Source: Phytomonas francai
Lineage: Eukaryota; Euglenozoa; Kinetoplastea; Trypanosomatida; Trypanosomatidae
Direction of reading: 5' to 3'
Length of the DNA: 64,000 nt
Assembly: GCA_001766655.1 (NCBI GenBank)
Contig: MJCC01000007.1
Span: 758,447 to 822,446, forward strand
Shown: in pieces, positions 1-9,386 of the stretch
Layout of the letters: the number at the start of each line of letters is the position of its first letter
Position numbering within the stretch: the stretch's first letter is position 1
Notes under the pieces: model-generated
The model's input: only the letters and a program-made list of their open reading frames with translations
The model's database searches: none
Told to the model about the DNA's origin: nothing
Made by a program: the position numbers and the translations under genes

Positions 1-204
1 TACAGAATCCTGCACAACCAATTCTACACGAAGGATAACAGGGCGTGGTGCGTCCCGTGCGCCCTCGGCCGGGACATCCGCGTCCCGTCGCGGCGCTGGC
101 ATACCTCCTACGTGAACACGCACCGCACGGGGTCACGCATGACGGGAGAGTTCTTCCCACGGCACAAGCACCAGATGGAGTTTCTCTTTAATCCAAATGA
201 ATAG
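1..204 (+). CDS. C-terminal end of an unidentified protein (partial)
   Basis: An open frame enters from the left edge and ends at TAG 202-204, giving the last 67 residues of a protein whose start is outside the window. The segment is rich in Arg, His, Tyr and Trp, with a CVPC pair near its start and a basic, aromatic tail. This resembles a small basic RNA-binding or mitochondrial ribosomal protein, but I do not recognise the family. Its high GC third positions contrast with the AT-rich sequence right after the stop, which supports real coding sequence. Confidence 0.6.
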   Translation, partial: YRILHNQFYTKDNRAWCVPCALGRDIRVPSRRWHTSYVNTHRTGSRMTGEFFPRHKHQMEFLFNPNE

Positions 205-651
205 ATATCGAAAAGGGAAAATGATACTGGAGAGCGTTGCGGAACGCAGCCCCTGCGTGTGTGTGTGTGTGTGTGTGTGTCACACCTATCTGGGGGTTTA
301 GCCCCATAGGGGGGGATGAACGTGTGCAGGTTCTTGTGAGAAAAAAAAAATGAGAAGGATTATGTTGAAGATGTGCGAACCGGTAAGGTGTTTTTTCCCA
401 CCCGAACTCTTCGATTTTAAAAAAAAAATTACATAGCATCGCATCGTATCCATTCATCAACTGTTTTACATTATCTTCCTTTTTTGGCCTTCGTGTCGTC
501 TAATCTTACATTACGCTGGGATGGTGGTACTATAATGTCTCTGTATGGAGATACAAGCTCCTATTAGGGCATATCCTACAACTAAGAGCTATATTTAGTA
601 TTTTCATTTTGAAGGACTTCTCCTTCTCTGTAGCTTTAGATCCATTTGCGG
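205..651. other. Intergenic region with a (GT)n tract
   Basis: No gene is visible. The stretch holds a (GT)12 microsatellite, short A runs near 340-350 and 419-428, and T/C-rich sequence before 652 that could serve as the pyrimidine tract for trans-splicing of the next gene. Confidence 0.6.
257..280. repeat. (GT)12 microsatellite
   Basis: Twelve uninterrupted GT units followed by CACACC. Confidence 0.9.
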
Positions 652-2430
652 ATGAAACTGTGGCGTCCAACCGCAGGTCCCCATCGTCTTCGCGTCAGAC
701 CGATATGCAGCTTTCATTTTCCCCTGTTAACGTGCTGGGGCTTGCGACGGCTTCATCCGTACGATAAAAAGGACTATGTGCTCAATTCCGCAAAGCGGTC
801 CCTCACGGGTGCAAATTCGCTTCGAACACCGTCCATCAACTTCGCCTCGCCACGGTCGCACACGCATGAAGGTTTAGCATACGTGGCGTGCCCGGTCTGT
901 AGCAAGGCGCTCTACCTCCACGACATGCTCCTACACCTCACCAGTGTCCACAAAGGGCTAGACGCGGGCCATTGTAAGCGCATTTGCGAAGAACGGCTCG
1001 CCTTGTATCGGAAAATAGTGGGCACCCCGCTCCGGATGCTAAAGGACGAAACCACGGAGTTGAAAGCGCCCTCGCTCGCGCTGCTGCCGACCGTCCTCGC
1101 GAACGGGGGGTATCTGTGCAATTGGTGCGTCGTGAAGCTCGACCCCTTCCCCACCCGCGACGCCTTCATCCGGCACGTCCTGAAGGACCACCCCGAGCTC
1201 GACTGCGAGGATGTCGAGGCGCGCATTCCGCTGCCGAGGCGGGCCGCGAAGGGGCCGGCGGCGAGTCCGCGGCGGCCCCCCGCGCGGGCGTCGGGCCCGC
1301 CGGCCCCCGAAAGCCCCGCGGGCCCCACCCGCCGCCTCGCCGGGGTCGCGCCGACGGCGGAGGTCGTCGAGCCGCCGCCCGCGGCCACCCCGCGGCAGGT
1401 CGGCGTGAACGTCCCGCGCTCCATGAGCGGCCGCCTCGGAGGCGCGCCGAAGGAGGTGATCGTCGTCTCGAGAATGTCCGAATTGACCTTCTCCGACGGC
1501 TGCTTCCCCTGTGAGCTCTGTGGGAAGGCATTTGCGAGCGAGATGGACTTGCTCAATCATCTCGAGGGGCGGCATCCCAACGGCGCCGCGCCAGCCGACG
1601 CGGAGGCGAACGCCAGCATCCCCAAGTACATGAGGAATCATGGGGCCGGCTCCGCCAAACCTGTCTACGTCAAGTGTGACCTTTGCAACCTCTCCAAGGT
1701 TTACACCACAGCCTCCGCACTCTTCGCACACATTCGCCTGAAGCATCCCGTCGAGGATGCTATCTTCCACGTGGAGCGGCTCATCGAGGCACAGAAGGAC
1801 GAAGAGTTGTTTGTGTGCAAGATCTGCTATCGCGCATTCACCACACAGGAGTCGTTGGAAAGCCATACAGCGAGCAAGCATCAGGACGCGAAGACAGCCG
1901 GTATGCGGGGTGGGAGCGCGCCGTACGGTGTCGGGGCCGGCGTTCTCGGCCCCATAACAGACAAAAACCGCTGGTGGTGCGGTACGTGTGAACGTGGGTT
2001 CAACCAGGCGAAGTCCCTACACGGCCATATGGTTCAGAAGCACCAGATGCTAACCCAATCTCACCCGTGCCCGGCCTGCAAACGCATCTTTGCCGATGTG
2101 TACTCCTTGGATGAGCACTTCTCCACACAACACAAAGGAGTCTCGTTGGCGGACCTTGGGATCGAAACGCATGCGGCGTGCCCGGACTGCGGCCGCCTCT
2201 TTCTCAACCACGAGGAACTACATCGACATGCAGTCCGGCATCACAAAAAGGATCCGCGGAAGCCAGTGCGTGCCTTTGACGCTTCTAAGAGTGCATTATC
2301 AATGGACAATGCCCCATGCCCTCCCGCCGATGCGGCTACGGCGGTGAATACCGATTCCAAAGCATCAAACACTCAAAACGAGCTGGTGGCTCCTCAGGTT
2401 CCCCGAAAAATATCGCGTAAGAAGTCTTAG
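652..2430 (+). CDS. Eight-finger C2H2 protein, candidate KREH2-associated factor 1-like
   Basis: The protein has 592 residues from ATG 652; an in-frame TTG at 646 is unlikely to be used. Eight C2H2-type fingers can be read: two near the N-terminus (starting CPVC and CNWC), then, after a Pro/Ala/Arg-rich linker, six more (CELC, CDLC, CKIC, CGTC, CPAC, CPDC), each followed by an HxxxH or HxxxxH pair. The N-terminus is basic and hydrophobic, compatible with mitochondrial import. In trypanosomes the RNA-editing helicase cofactor KH2F1 (H2F1) is a mitochondrial protein of similar size described as having eight C2H2 fingers, so orthology is a reasonable guess, not shown here. The linker at about 1220-1460 is far more GC-rich than the rest of the gene. 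A nuclear or other RNA/DNA-binding zinc-finger protein remains possible. Confidence 0.85.
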   Translation: MKLWRPTAGPHRLRVRPICSFHFPLLTCWGLRRLHPYDKKDYVLNSAKRSLTGANSLRTPSINFASPRSHTHEGLAYVACPVCSKALYLHDMLLHLTSVHKGLDAGHCKRICEERLALYRKIVGTPLRMLKDETTELKAPSLALLPTVLANGGYLCNWCVVKLDPFPTRDAFIRHVLKDHPELDCEDVEARIPLPRRAAKGPAASPRRPPARASGPPAPESPAGPTRRLAGVAPTAEVVEPPPAATPRQVGVNVPRSMSGRLGGAPKEVIVVSRMSELTFSDGCFPCELCGKAFASEMDLLNHLEGRHPNGAAPADAEANASIPKYMRNHGAGSAKPVYVKCDLCNLSKVYTTASALFAHIRLKHPVEDAIFHVERLIEAQKDEELFVCKICYRAFTTQESLESHTASKHQDAKTAGMRGGSAPYGVGAGVLGPITDKNRWWCGTCERGFNQAKSLHGHMVQKHQMLTQSHPCPACKRIFADVYSLDEHFSTQHKGVSLADLGIETHAACPDCGRLFLNHEELHRHAVRHHKKDPRKPVRAFDASKSALSMDNAPCPPADAATAVNTDSKASNTQNELVAPQVPRKISRKKS

Positions 2431-3125
2431 TGACTGTAAAGTCATCTTGGGGGCTGCGAAAGCGCTGTCGCTGTACGGCATTAGGTGCTTGTTTTGTTTG
2501 GATTTCACACGACAGATACTTTAATGTGTCTTACTAGACTACTATTTTACTTCACATGAAAAGTGTTTCAAGACATGTTCATCGTCTTCCGGACCAACTT
2601 CGTTGTCTCTTTCCTTACTGATTCCTCTTCCCTAAATAAACGCAAAACTTAATCCGGCAAAGCAGGCCCATATAAGAAAAATATAATAAACGTCATAATT
2701 CTTCTAATAGATCTAGCATTATAATAAATCGATCACTCTGGTTGGACCCGCCCTGCATGGGTCATTTTGTGCTTGGCCTTATCTGACAACTCTGATTTTC
2801 GACTGCGTCTTTGTTGACCCTCTCTCTCTCTCTCAACGGCTTCTAGGCCTCTAGAAGGGGGAAGACAAACGCGGTGAAAATAAATTATTTTGAAAAAAAA
2901 AATAGATATATATCTATATATCGCTCAAGAAAAAGACACGTATACGTTAACAACACACAACCCCCTCCCCTCGTCGCACACACCAACCTACCCTGTTTCT
3001 CGATAACCTTAATTCTCTAAGTGCATTTTTACATCCGGAGTGAAAGGCGGATCTCGTACTCCTTGGGCAAGAGACTGCGCCACTCTCAGATCCCCTTCCA
3101 GCATCGTGTTCCATAACCATACGAA
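2431..3125. other. Intergenic region
   Basis: No gene is seen. It includes a short (TC)8 tract at 2819-2834, an A9 run followed by a small ATATAT palindrome near 2900-2920, and a pyrimidine-rich stretch with AG dinucleotides (around 3088-3102) suitable as a splice acceptor for PAN2. Confidence 0.6.
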
Positions 3126-6100
3126 ATGAATATTCCATGGGTCTTCCGAGGTGGGGCGGCTGCCTCCGTTGGTGCCATTACTGCTGTTGAATTTGATCCT
3201 GAACTTGAGCTGCTTTGGGTCTGTGATAGTTTTGGTAATCTCATGAGTTTCACAATGCAGTCTCATAACGAGACAACAGAATGGTCCGTTTACTCCTCCT
3301 TCTCTGCATCGACACGATCGCCCTCGAGCATTGGCTTCATACAAATAGCCGGGGAATGCATGGTCACTGTACCGGACCGTGAGGTTATAAGGGGTTTTAA
3401 GCGTGGTGGGGTGCCCATCATGTGCCTACCGCTACCCTCCGACACGCAGAACTACATTGATCTCTTTCAAGCCAACAACAATACGGGTTCGATGTACTTT
3501 GTCGGGGATGTCGGTCTCACCCGGCTTGTCCTGCAAGAAGGCGAGACAAAGCGCCATACGGTGCCGGTAGACGACGCAACGATTGTAGCCCTCAAGCAGT
3601 CCGATCAGTGGGTGGTCATGGGGAGCACGTCCGGCACCATCAACGTGTTTAATGCGAACGACCTAAGCACCGTTGGAAGCGTGTCGCCTTCGCCTAATCG
3701 CGTAATGGCTCTCGACGTCCTCGGCAACACCGTCGCCGCCGCCTTCGTGGAGCGCTCTGCGACGGGCTTTGTGAAGGTCTTTGATGTGCGCAAGCTCGGC
3801 GAAGAGGTGTTCATGGTTAAAGATATTTTCCCGGGAAATATCACGCAGATGAGACTTTATCAGGACTCCTTCAGGCCAACCCAGAGCCGCGCGTTCTTGC
3901 TCACCCCACAGGGCTACCACATCATTCAACTTGACCTCGAAAAACCGGTGTACAGCTCCGGCGGCATCATCGAAGCCTCCTCCACAGCTGTTTCAGTTTC
4001 ACCAAACCGAATGTGTGCCGTGATCGGGAACGACAAGGGCCATTTCCTTGCTCTCTCGCATCCCGCTAAGCATGAGGAGTACATCATGTCGAACTCTGTG
4101 CAGCCTGTGAAGCCCAAGCAACCAACTTTCACCCAATCCTGGGTCTCTCCAACTGGCGACAGCGGCTTTGACGAGTCCCGCGCGAGTCTTGGTCTCGCGT
4201 CAAACTGGCCAGAGGATGATTACATGATTTTGACGGTACCCCAGAAGCTGCGGTGCGTCAATCTCGGCCCCTACGCAACTCATTCCATTGTGCCCAATCA
4301 ATGGGGTTTTATCCGAGCGGACTCCTACCTAATCGACACGAAAGACAAACTCTCCTCGGTCATTCCGAACCCGTACCCATTCAACACGCAACTTGGAAAT
4401 GACCCTGGACGAGTACAGGAGCTTCTGCTCGAACTACGCAAGGATATGAAACGTAAGCATAAAGTCTCGCGCGGCGGCGGTACCGGGGAGTACGACCCGA
4501 TGGAAGATGCCCTGCAGGTGTGCTATAGCATGCAGCACAAACTGGACTGGAGAAGCTATAATGAAATTCCACATCACGTCGTAGGGATGGATAACAGCTT
4601 CCCGGAGTGCTGGCTGACCCCAATTCTGCAGTCGCTTTACCTCTGCCAACCCCCGGAGTTCCCTATCCGACGGGTCATCCTGCGGCACCTATGTGAACGG
4701 GAGTTCTGTATGACTTGTGAGATTGCCATCATATTCGCCAATATCATGATCACGGCCTCCAGCGCCAGCGGGCTAAAGGAAGCCGCCCTACCACCAATCG
4801 TCCAAGTCGGCAATCTGATTCGCACGCTTCGTCAGATCCGCACCTTTGTTGTCGCGGAGGTATTCCAAATACCGAAAAATCGAGACGATGCCGTGGCAAA
4901 GATGCATTTGGCGCAGCGGTTGGTCCTGGAGACGCTGCACAAGGATCTGCAAGATCAAAAAGGGTACCCCTTCATGAAGTACCAGCCACCCTCTTCAGAG
5001 TACGAGAACTCTATAGCCTCTTTCTTTGGAACCGAGTTCACCGTAAACGGGCGCATTCACGTGGAGCCGCGCTTTTACTGGGAGGTCCCTGCCTCCGCGT
5101 TAAAGGTGGACGAGGGCTTGCAACACCTCTTAAAACAGCTGGAGGCGTGCAAAGATCAGGTTCAGATCAAGCGGCTGCCGCCCATCATCGTGCTCCTGTT
5201 GAACCCAGAGCACAACAACCTGAAGCCACCCACCAGCCTCAAAATCTCACGTTCCAACAAGGAGGACTATAATTATGTCCTGAACAGCAGCATTATTCAT
5301 CTCGCGGATGACATCGAGGATGTCGGTAACTTTGTGAGCCACCAGCGCATCAAGGACGATTTGTTTGCCCTCGTCAACGATTACCGGGTGACGGTCCCAA
5401 TGAAAATAACCGAATTGGAGCATCTCATCCCTGCACTGCGTTCCTACTCGGCGGTGGTCACCTACTACGCCTTAGACCAGCTCACGGCACCGCCCTACGC
5501 GCACCAAGACAACAACCTCCCCCCGAATATGTGGCACATCCTGGGGCCCCTCCTCGTCAACGACGTCCTCACGAAAGGCCTTCAGCGGAACCCGTCGAAG
5601 CAGCAATTCAAGTCGCCGCTGTCCTCCTACACGGACATCAAATCCGGCGACCTCGTCGCCATCGACGCCGAGTACGTCGTGCTCAAGTGGGCCAACAAGG
5701 ACGCCGAGGCGGACTTCCTCTACCCCACGCACCACAAGCCTCGGATGGGGCTCGCGCGGGTGAGCTGTATCCTGAGCAGCGAGGACGGTGACGAGCGCAC
5801 GATCATGGACGACTACGTCCACATCCTGGAGGAGATCAACGACTACGTCACGCAGTTCAGCGGGATCCACCCCGGCGACCTCGACCCCCTGCACTCCACC
5901 AAGAACCTCACCTCCTTTAAGTCGACCTGTCTGAAGCTGCGCGCGCTCGCCGACGCGGGCGTCGTCTTCGTCGGCCACGGCCTGAGCCAGGACTTCCGCG
6001 TCTGCAACATCGTCGTCCCGAAGAAGCAGATCATCGACACGCTCGAGCTCTTCCACGTCAAGGGCGGGCGGTTTTTGTCCCTCCGCTTCTTGATGTTCCA

Positions 6101-6536
6101 CATCCTCGGCGAACGCGTGCAGGAGGGGGAGCACGACTCCATCGAGGACGCCCGTGCCTCACTTCGGTTGTACCGCAAATACGTTCAGCTCCAAAAGGAG
6201 GGTACTTTCGAGAACGTGCTTAATAAAATTATGGCGAAGGGGGCTGAAACCAGCTGGTTCGTGCCCGAAAGCCGCTCCAACGCCTTCAACGATATCTCTG
6301 AGTCGATGGCTGGTTCGATGATGGGTTCACCTATCTTTGCCTCACGTGGCGCAAACAACAGTGTTGAGGAGGTAGTGAACGCCTCGGAAAAAATGCTCGA
6401 AGAAGTACGACACATGACAAAAGAAGAATGTGAAGGCGAAGTCGATGCCGAGACAGCGTTGAAAAGTGAAGGTAAATCGGCAAAAGCATTTGTACCACCT
6501 GTTTCCTTCCTCTCTGTCGCAGAAACAACTAGCTAA
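3126..6536 (+). CDS. PAN2: PAN2, catalytic subunit of the PAN2-PAN3 deadenylase
   Basis: The 1136-residue protein matches the PAN2 layout and usual length: an N-terminal WD40-like propeller (about 1-330), a linker, an inactive ubiquitin-hydrolase-like domain (about 450-800) and a C-terminal DEDDh exonuclease domain (about 840-1030). All catalytic residues can be read: D847 and E849 in IDAEY, D956 in GLSQDF, H1003 and D1008 in HDSIEDA. PAN2 shortens poly(A) tails from the 3' end in the cytoplasm, recruited through PAN3 and poly(A)-binding protein. Activity is expected to be intact. Residues about 780-1005 (5.49-6.13 kb) are encoded by sequence with nearly all G/C third positions, while both ends of the gene are much less GC-rich. 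A Ser/Glu-rich tail of about 100 residues follows the exonuclease domain. Confidence 0.97.
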   Translation: MNIPWVFRGGAAASVGAITAVEFDPELELLWVCDSFGNLMSFTMQSHNETTEWSVYSSFSASTRSPSSIGFIQIAGECMVTVPDREVIRGFKRGGVPIMCLPLPSDTQNYIDLFQANNNTGSMYFVGDVGLTRLVLQEGETKRHTVPVDDATIVALKQSDQWVVMGSTSGTINVFNANDLSTVGSVSPSPNRVMALDVLGNTVAAAFVERSATGFVKVFDVRKLGEEVFMVKDIFPGNITQMRLYQDSFRPTQSRAFLLTPQGYHIIQLDLEKPVYSSGGIIEASSTAVSVSPNRMCAVIGNDKGHFLALSHPAKHEEYIMSNSVQPVKPKQPTFTQSWVSPTGDSGFDESRASLGLASNWPEDDYMILTVPQKLRCVNLGPYATHSIVPNQWGFIRADSYLIDTKDKLSSVIPNPYPFNTQLGNDPGRVQELLLELRKDMKRKHKVSRGGGTGEYDPMEDALQVCYSMQHKLDWRSYNEIPHHVVGMDNSFPECWLTPILQSLYLCQPPEFPIRRVILRHLCEREFCMTCEIAIIFANIMITASSASGLKEAALPPIVQVGNLIRTLRQIRTFVVAEVFQIPKNRDDAVAKMHLAQRLVLETLHKDLQDQKGYPFMKYQPPSSEYENSIASFFGTEFTVNGRIHVEPRFYWEVPASALKVDEGLQHLLKQLEACKDQVQIKRLPPIIVLLLNPEHNNLKPPTSLKISRSNKEDYNYVLNSSIIHLADDIEDVGNFVSHQRIKDDLFALVNDYRVTVPMKITELEHLIPALRSYSAVVTYYALDQLTAPPYAHQDNNLPPNMWHILGPLLVNDVLTKGLQRNPSKQQFKSPLSSYTDIKSGDLVAIDAEYVVLKWANKDAEADFLYPTHHKPRMGLARVSCILSSEDGDERTIMDDYVHILEEINDYVTQFSGIHPGDLDPLHSTKNLTSFKSTCLKLRALADAGVVFVGHGLSQDFRVCNIVVPKKQIIDTLELFHVKGGRFLSLRFLMFHILGERVQEGEHDSIEDARASLRLYRKYVQLQKEGTFENVLNKIMAKGAETSWFVPESRSNAFNDISESMAGSMMGSPIFASRGANNSVEEVVNASEKMLEEVRHMTKEECEGEVDAETALKSEGKSAKAFVPPVSFLSVAETTS

Positions 6537-6735
6537 GAATAGACAATATCCGAAAAAAAAAAGTAGGTTGAGAAGGAAACGCTATGCATAGACTGTGAAA
6601 AGAAGGCCTTTTAGTTGGTTGGTTTGTTTTGCTAAGGGGTTGATTTCGTGTTAGTAATTCATTTATTTTCTATGCTCGTTTCTGAAGACGTTTGTTGTGT
6701 ATGCCTATTGTTGTTTTGAACCTGTTTGATTTGTT

Positions 6736-6780
<45 letters not shown>

Positions 6781-7126
6781 TGTGTATATATATGGAGACG
6801 TACTCTAACTAGTTCAAATATAGTGGTATCGTTTTGTGTTTCCACACTGTGTTTAGGGAAACGAGATATGTCAAAGGAATAATGGCTTCTATTATCAGAT
6901 ACGTCTGCTTTCCCCTTTTGATAAACTAAAAATCCTCGCGGTAATGAGCTGAATCCTTGGTTGTTGTTTTTGAATACTCATCTGCAAGCCTTTCAGAAAA
7001 TAACCGGAACGGTAAATATTTCTTTTTTTATTATTCAGATGTGTTTTAGTTGTGATTGTGCAGGTTTTTCGTAAAATATACAGACATATTCAAATCAAGA
7101 GCCTAAGCCCCTGAGCACACACACCG
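6537..7126. other. Intergenic region with long (TA)n
   Basis: No gene is seen. It contains a (TA)n tract and T-rich sequence; a TTGTGCAG near 7060 is a plausible splice acceptor for the next gene. Confidence 0.6.
6739..6792. repeat. (TA)n microsatellite
   Basis: About 17 uninterrupted TA units, then an imperfect extension with CA and TG interruptions. Confidence 0.9.
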
Positions 7127-8869
7127 ATGCTAACCAACTCTCCGCCTCCTTTGCCTAGCAGGACCCCAACTTATCATAATCAGTATCGCTCGGCCTTGGG
7201 CGTTACTGTTGCTTATCCGAAATTTTGGTCTAGAAATCACCCCATCGAGGACGACGGTCTCTGCCACCTGCTCTATCAATACCTGCAGAAGAGTGTCAAG
7301 GGTTGCGATGAAAATCTCTCGTCTATTCACCTGCCAGAGACGGTCGTGTTTGAACACAATTTCCCTCGTGCGTGGTACTACTATGACGAGGACAACAAGG
7401 CTATCAGTAAGCGACCCTCCCGTATGCTTGATGTTCAAAGTATGTATCGCTTCTTTGGTGCCCCAATCAAACATGTAGACGTGGTTGCACAATTCTTTTA
7501 CGCTACCGTGCCTGTCTCGGAAGCCTGGGATGCCATTCTATCACGCCGTGCAAAGGAACAGGGCGGCGCCTACCTTTCCGAAGGCCTAACATACGTCGAA
7601 TTCTTCACAGCAGAGGGCCTCGAGGACTTCCTACACAACCAGCATCGCAAGCCGGACGGAGTACTGCAGCGGTTTGTACTCCCAAAATGGGATGGATCCA
7701 GGAGGAAAAATAGTCAGATGCAGGTGTCGTGGTCCCCCCTCATGACGACGGTCTATAGACGAACCAACTATCATCGATTGGACGACCGTATGGTGCCCAT
7801 CCCGGCTCGCTTGTCAACCTACGATGGGCCTGCATACTACAGCTATGAGTCCATGGTCGCCGATAACACGAAGGTCTTTTTGTCCGGTCTCTGTGAAGAC
7901 ATCGTGCGGCACTTCTACAGGGTTGAAAAAAGGCAAATCTCACGTATGGTGCTCTATTTTAAAGTTGATGAAAACAATAGGACATGCCTTCTTTGGTGCA
8001 ACAGCATGCGGGTTCAGCCCGACAGCCTTAACCCCAGCGCCCTGCGTGTACCGCCATCCCTTAACCAGTGCACGGAGGTCCTCAACAACGAGGGCAACAC
8101 AGTCGCCAGGCTACAAGCCCGTCGACGTCGGCAAAAGCACCTGCTTGAGCTGGATTGTCATTTGTTTGAGGCTACACGGGATATCGAATTTGCCCTTAAT
8201 ATGGGCGCCTCGCACCGACGGCAAGCAAAGGTCCTAGGAATGGCTGGGATGGCGAACGCGACACCCAAGAAAGGTTCCAAAAGCCCCTGCTACGACCCGG
8301 GTCATCCTTTACATGAGGCTTTTGTAGCCATATGGGATGAAAAGGACGCCCCCTTCGCCAAAGCCGTTAATGAGCACTTCAACGAGTCGGATTGTTTGAA
8401 ACCAAGGTCGCCCAGATCGAATCCGGCATCTTTGATCCACGATTCCGCTATGGAAAGGGACTCCATCGATGAATCGGACCATACAATAATAGAGCCCAGA
8501 GAAGTGGTGTTGGAGGAGCTCATCGCGCTCGCCATGGATGCGTGGTATGCGGTGTACTCAACTACGCTTTCAACAACCACCGTGAATACTCCCACAACGC
8601 AGGTGGTCCTTGCCGAGCCGCTGGTCGGCGCTCTCCGCGGCGAGGAACTCCAGAAGCTGGTCGGGCTGATAGGTCTGCGGCCGGTAGCCGGGGCCGCTAA
8701 CACGCAGGATTACGAGGTTTCCCCGCTTTTGGTGGATTCCGGGCGGAGGCTAGATCAACCCTCGCTGCAGGTCGAAACCGAGGTTATAGACTTTTTCAAG
8801 GCCTTGTTCGAGCACCGCGGTGAGGAAATCACGCAGTTTTGTATGAACCAATACAGTGAGCAGTTCTAG
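7127..8869 (+). CDS. Conserved hypothetical protein, 580 aa
   Basis: A single intact frame starts at ATG 7127 and ends at TAG. I do not recognise a family with confidence. The protein looks soluble, with no signal peptide or membrane segment. The most structured-looking part is residues about 230-290, where a Tyr/Ser-rich start leads into a Cys- and Trp-containing strand pattern (MVLYFK, LLWCNSMR). A basic patch with RRRRQK lies near residue 330, followed by a Ser/Pro-rich linker (about 410-460) and a C-terminal acidic region. Codon use matches the neighbouring genes. It could be a cytoskeletal or flagellar protein, but nothing in the sequence proves that. Confidence 0.8.
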   Translation: MLTNSPPPLPSRTPTYHNQYRSALGVTVAYPKFWSRNHPIEDDGLCHLLYQYLQKSVKGCDENLSSIHLPETVVFEHNFPRAWYYYDEDNKAISKRPSRMLDVQSMYRFFGAPIKHVDVVAQFFYATVPVSEAWDAILSRRAKEQGGAYLSEGLTYVEFFTAEGLEDFLHNQHRKPDGVLQRFVLPKWDGSRRKNSQMQVSWSPLMTTVYRRTNYHRLDDRMVPIPARLSTYDGPAYYSYESMVADNTKVFLSGLCEDIVRHFYRVEKRQISRMVLYFKVDENNRTCLLWCNSMRVQPDSLNPSALRVPPSLNQCTEVLNNEGNTVARLQARRRRQKHLLELDCHLFEATRDIEFALNMGASHRRQAKVLGMAGMANATPKKGSKSPCYDPGHPLHEAFVAIWDEKDAPFAKAVNEHFNESDCLKPRSPRSNPASLIHDSAMERDSIDESDHTIIEPREVVLEELIALAMDAWYAVYSTTLSTTTVNTPTTQVVLAEPLVGALRGEELQKLVGLIGLRPVAGAANTQDYEVSPLLVDSGRRLDQPSLQVETEVIDFFKALFEHRGEEITQFCMNQYSEQF

Positions 8870-9386
8870 CGTAAATGAAATAGAGCAGGGTGACGGCGAG
8901 GAGATTAAAAAAATATTGATCTGAAGCATTTTCGTATAGTAGAAACTTGATACTATTCTCCCTTTTTCTGTTGTTGCTGACGCTGTATGGAAGGATGCAT
9001 TGTGGAAAGCTGCTGCAACCAGCAACGATAAGCTAAGAAACCATAAGGAGTATGTAAGTTCGCGGGCAGAACCACAAATTCCTGTATATTTTTTAGATAT
9101 ATATGTTTATAGCTACAGAGAGCATTGTAGATTCTACTTTTTCGCAGAATCTAGAGATTTTTTGCGAGATATACAAAACATATGCATTTTGAATTAAGAT
9201 GAGACCTTTCGATTCACCGCGAAAGTTTGGTAGTAAATGTTGCCCATGGTATGGAGAACAGGTGGTGCTCCTGCGGATAGTGAGCTTTTTCCTCCTCAGG
9301 TGTGTAGGATTGTGGTAAAGGGAACATACAATACTTGGTTTAGTTTTAGAAAAAAAAAAAGGGGGGGGGGCACTATATGTAGGAAA
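8870..9386. other. Intergenic region with A11/G10 junction
   Basis: No convincing gene is seen. In-frame ATGs at 9237 and later would extend the next protein through the homopolymer block at 9350-9370; this is more likely 5' UTR. Confidence 0.6.
9350..9370. repeat. A11 run directly followed by G10 run
   Basis: Adenines at 9350-9360 and guanines at 9361-9370, sixteen bases before the chosen start of the RING E3 gene. Confidence 0.9.

Noticed and set aside
1039..1881. Minus-strand frame inside the C2H2 gene
   Set aside because: Opposite to a gene with eight intact zinc fingers; composition-driven.
5472..6134. Long minus-strand frame inside PAN2
   Set aside because: It is an antisense shadow of the GC-rich block; the plus strand has the full PAN2 exonuclease motifs.
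9237..9386. N-terminal extension of the RING ligase from ATG 9237
   Set aside because: It would be encoded through the A11G10 block and would bury the signal sequence.
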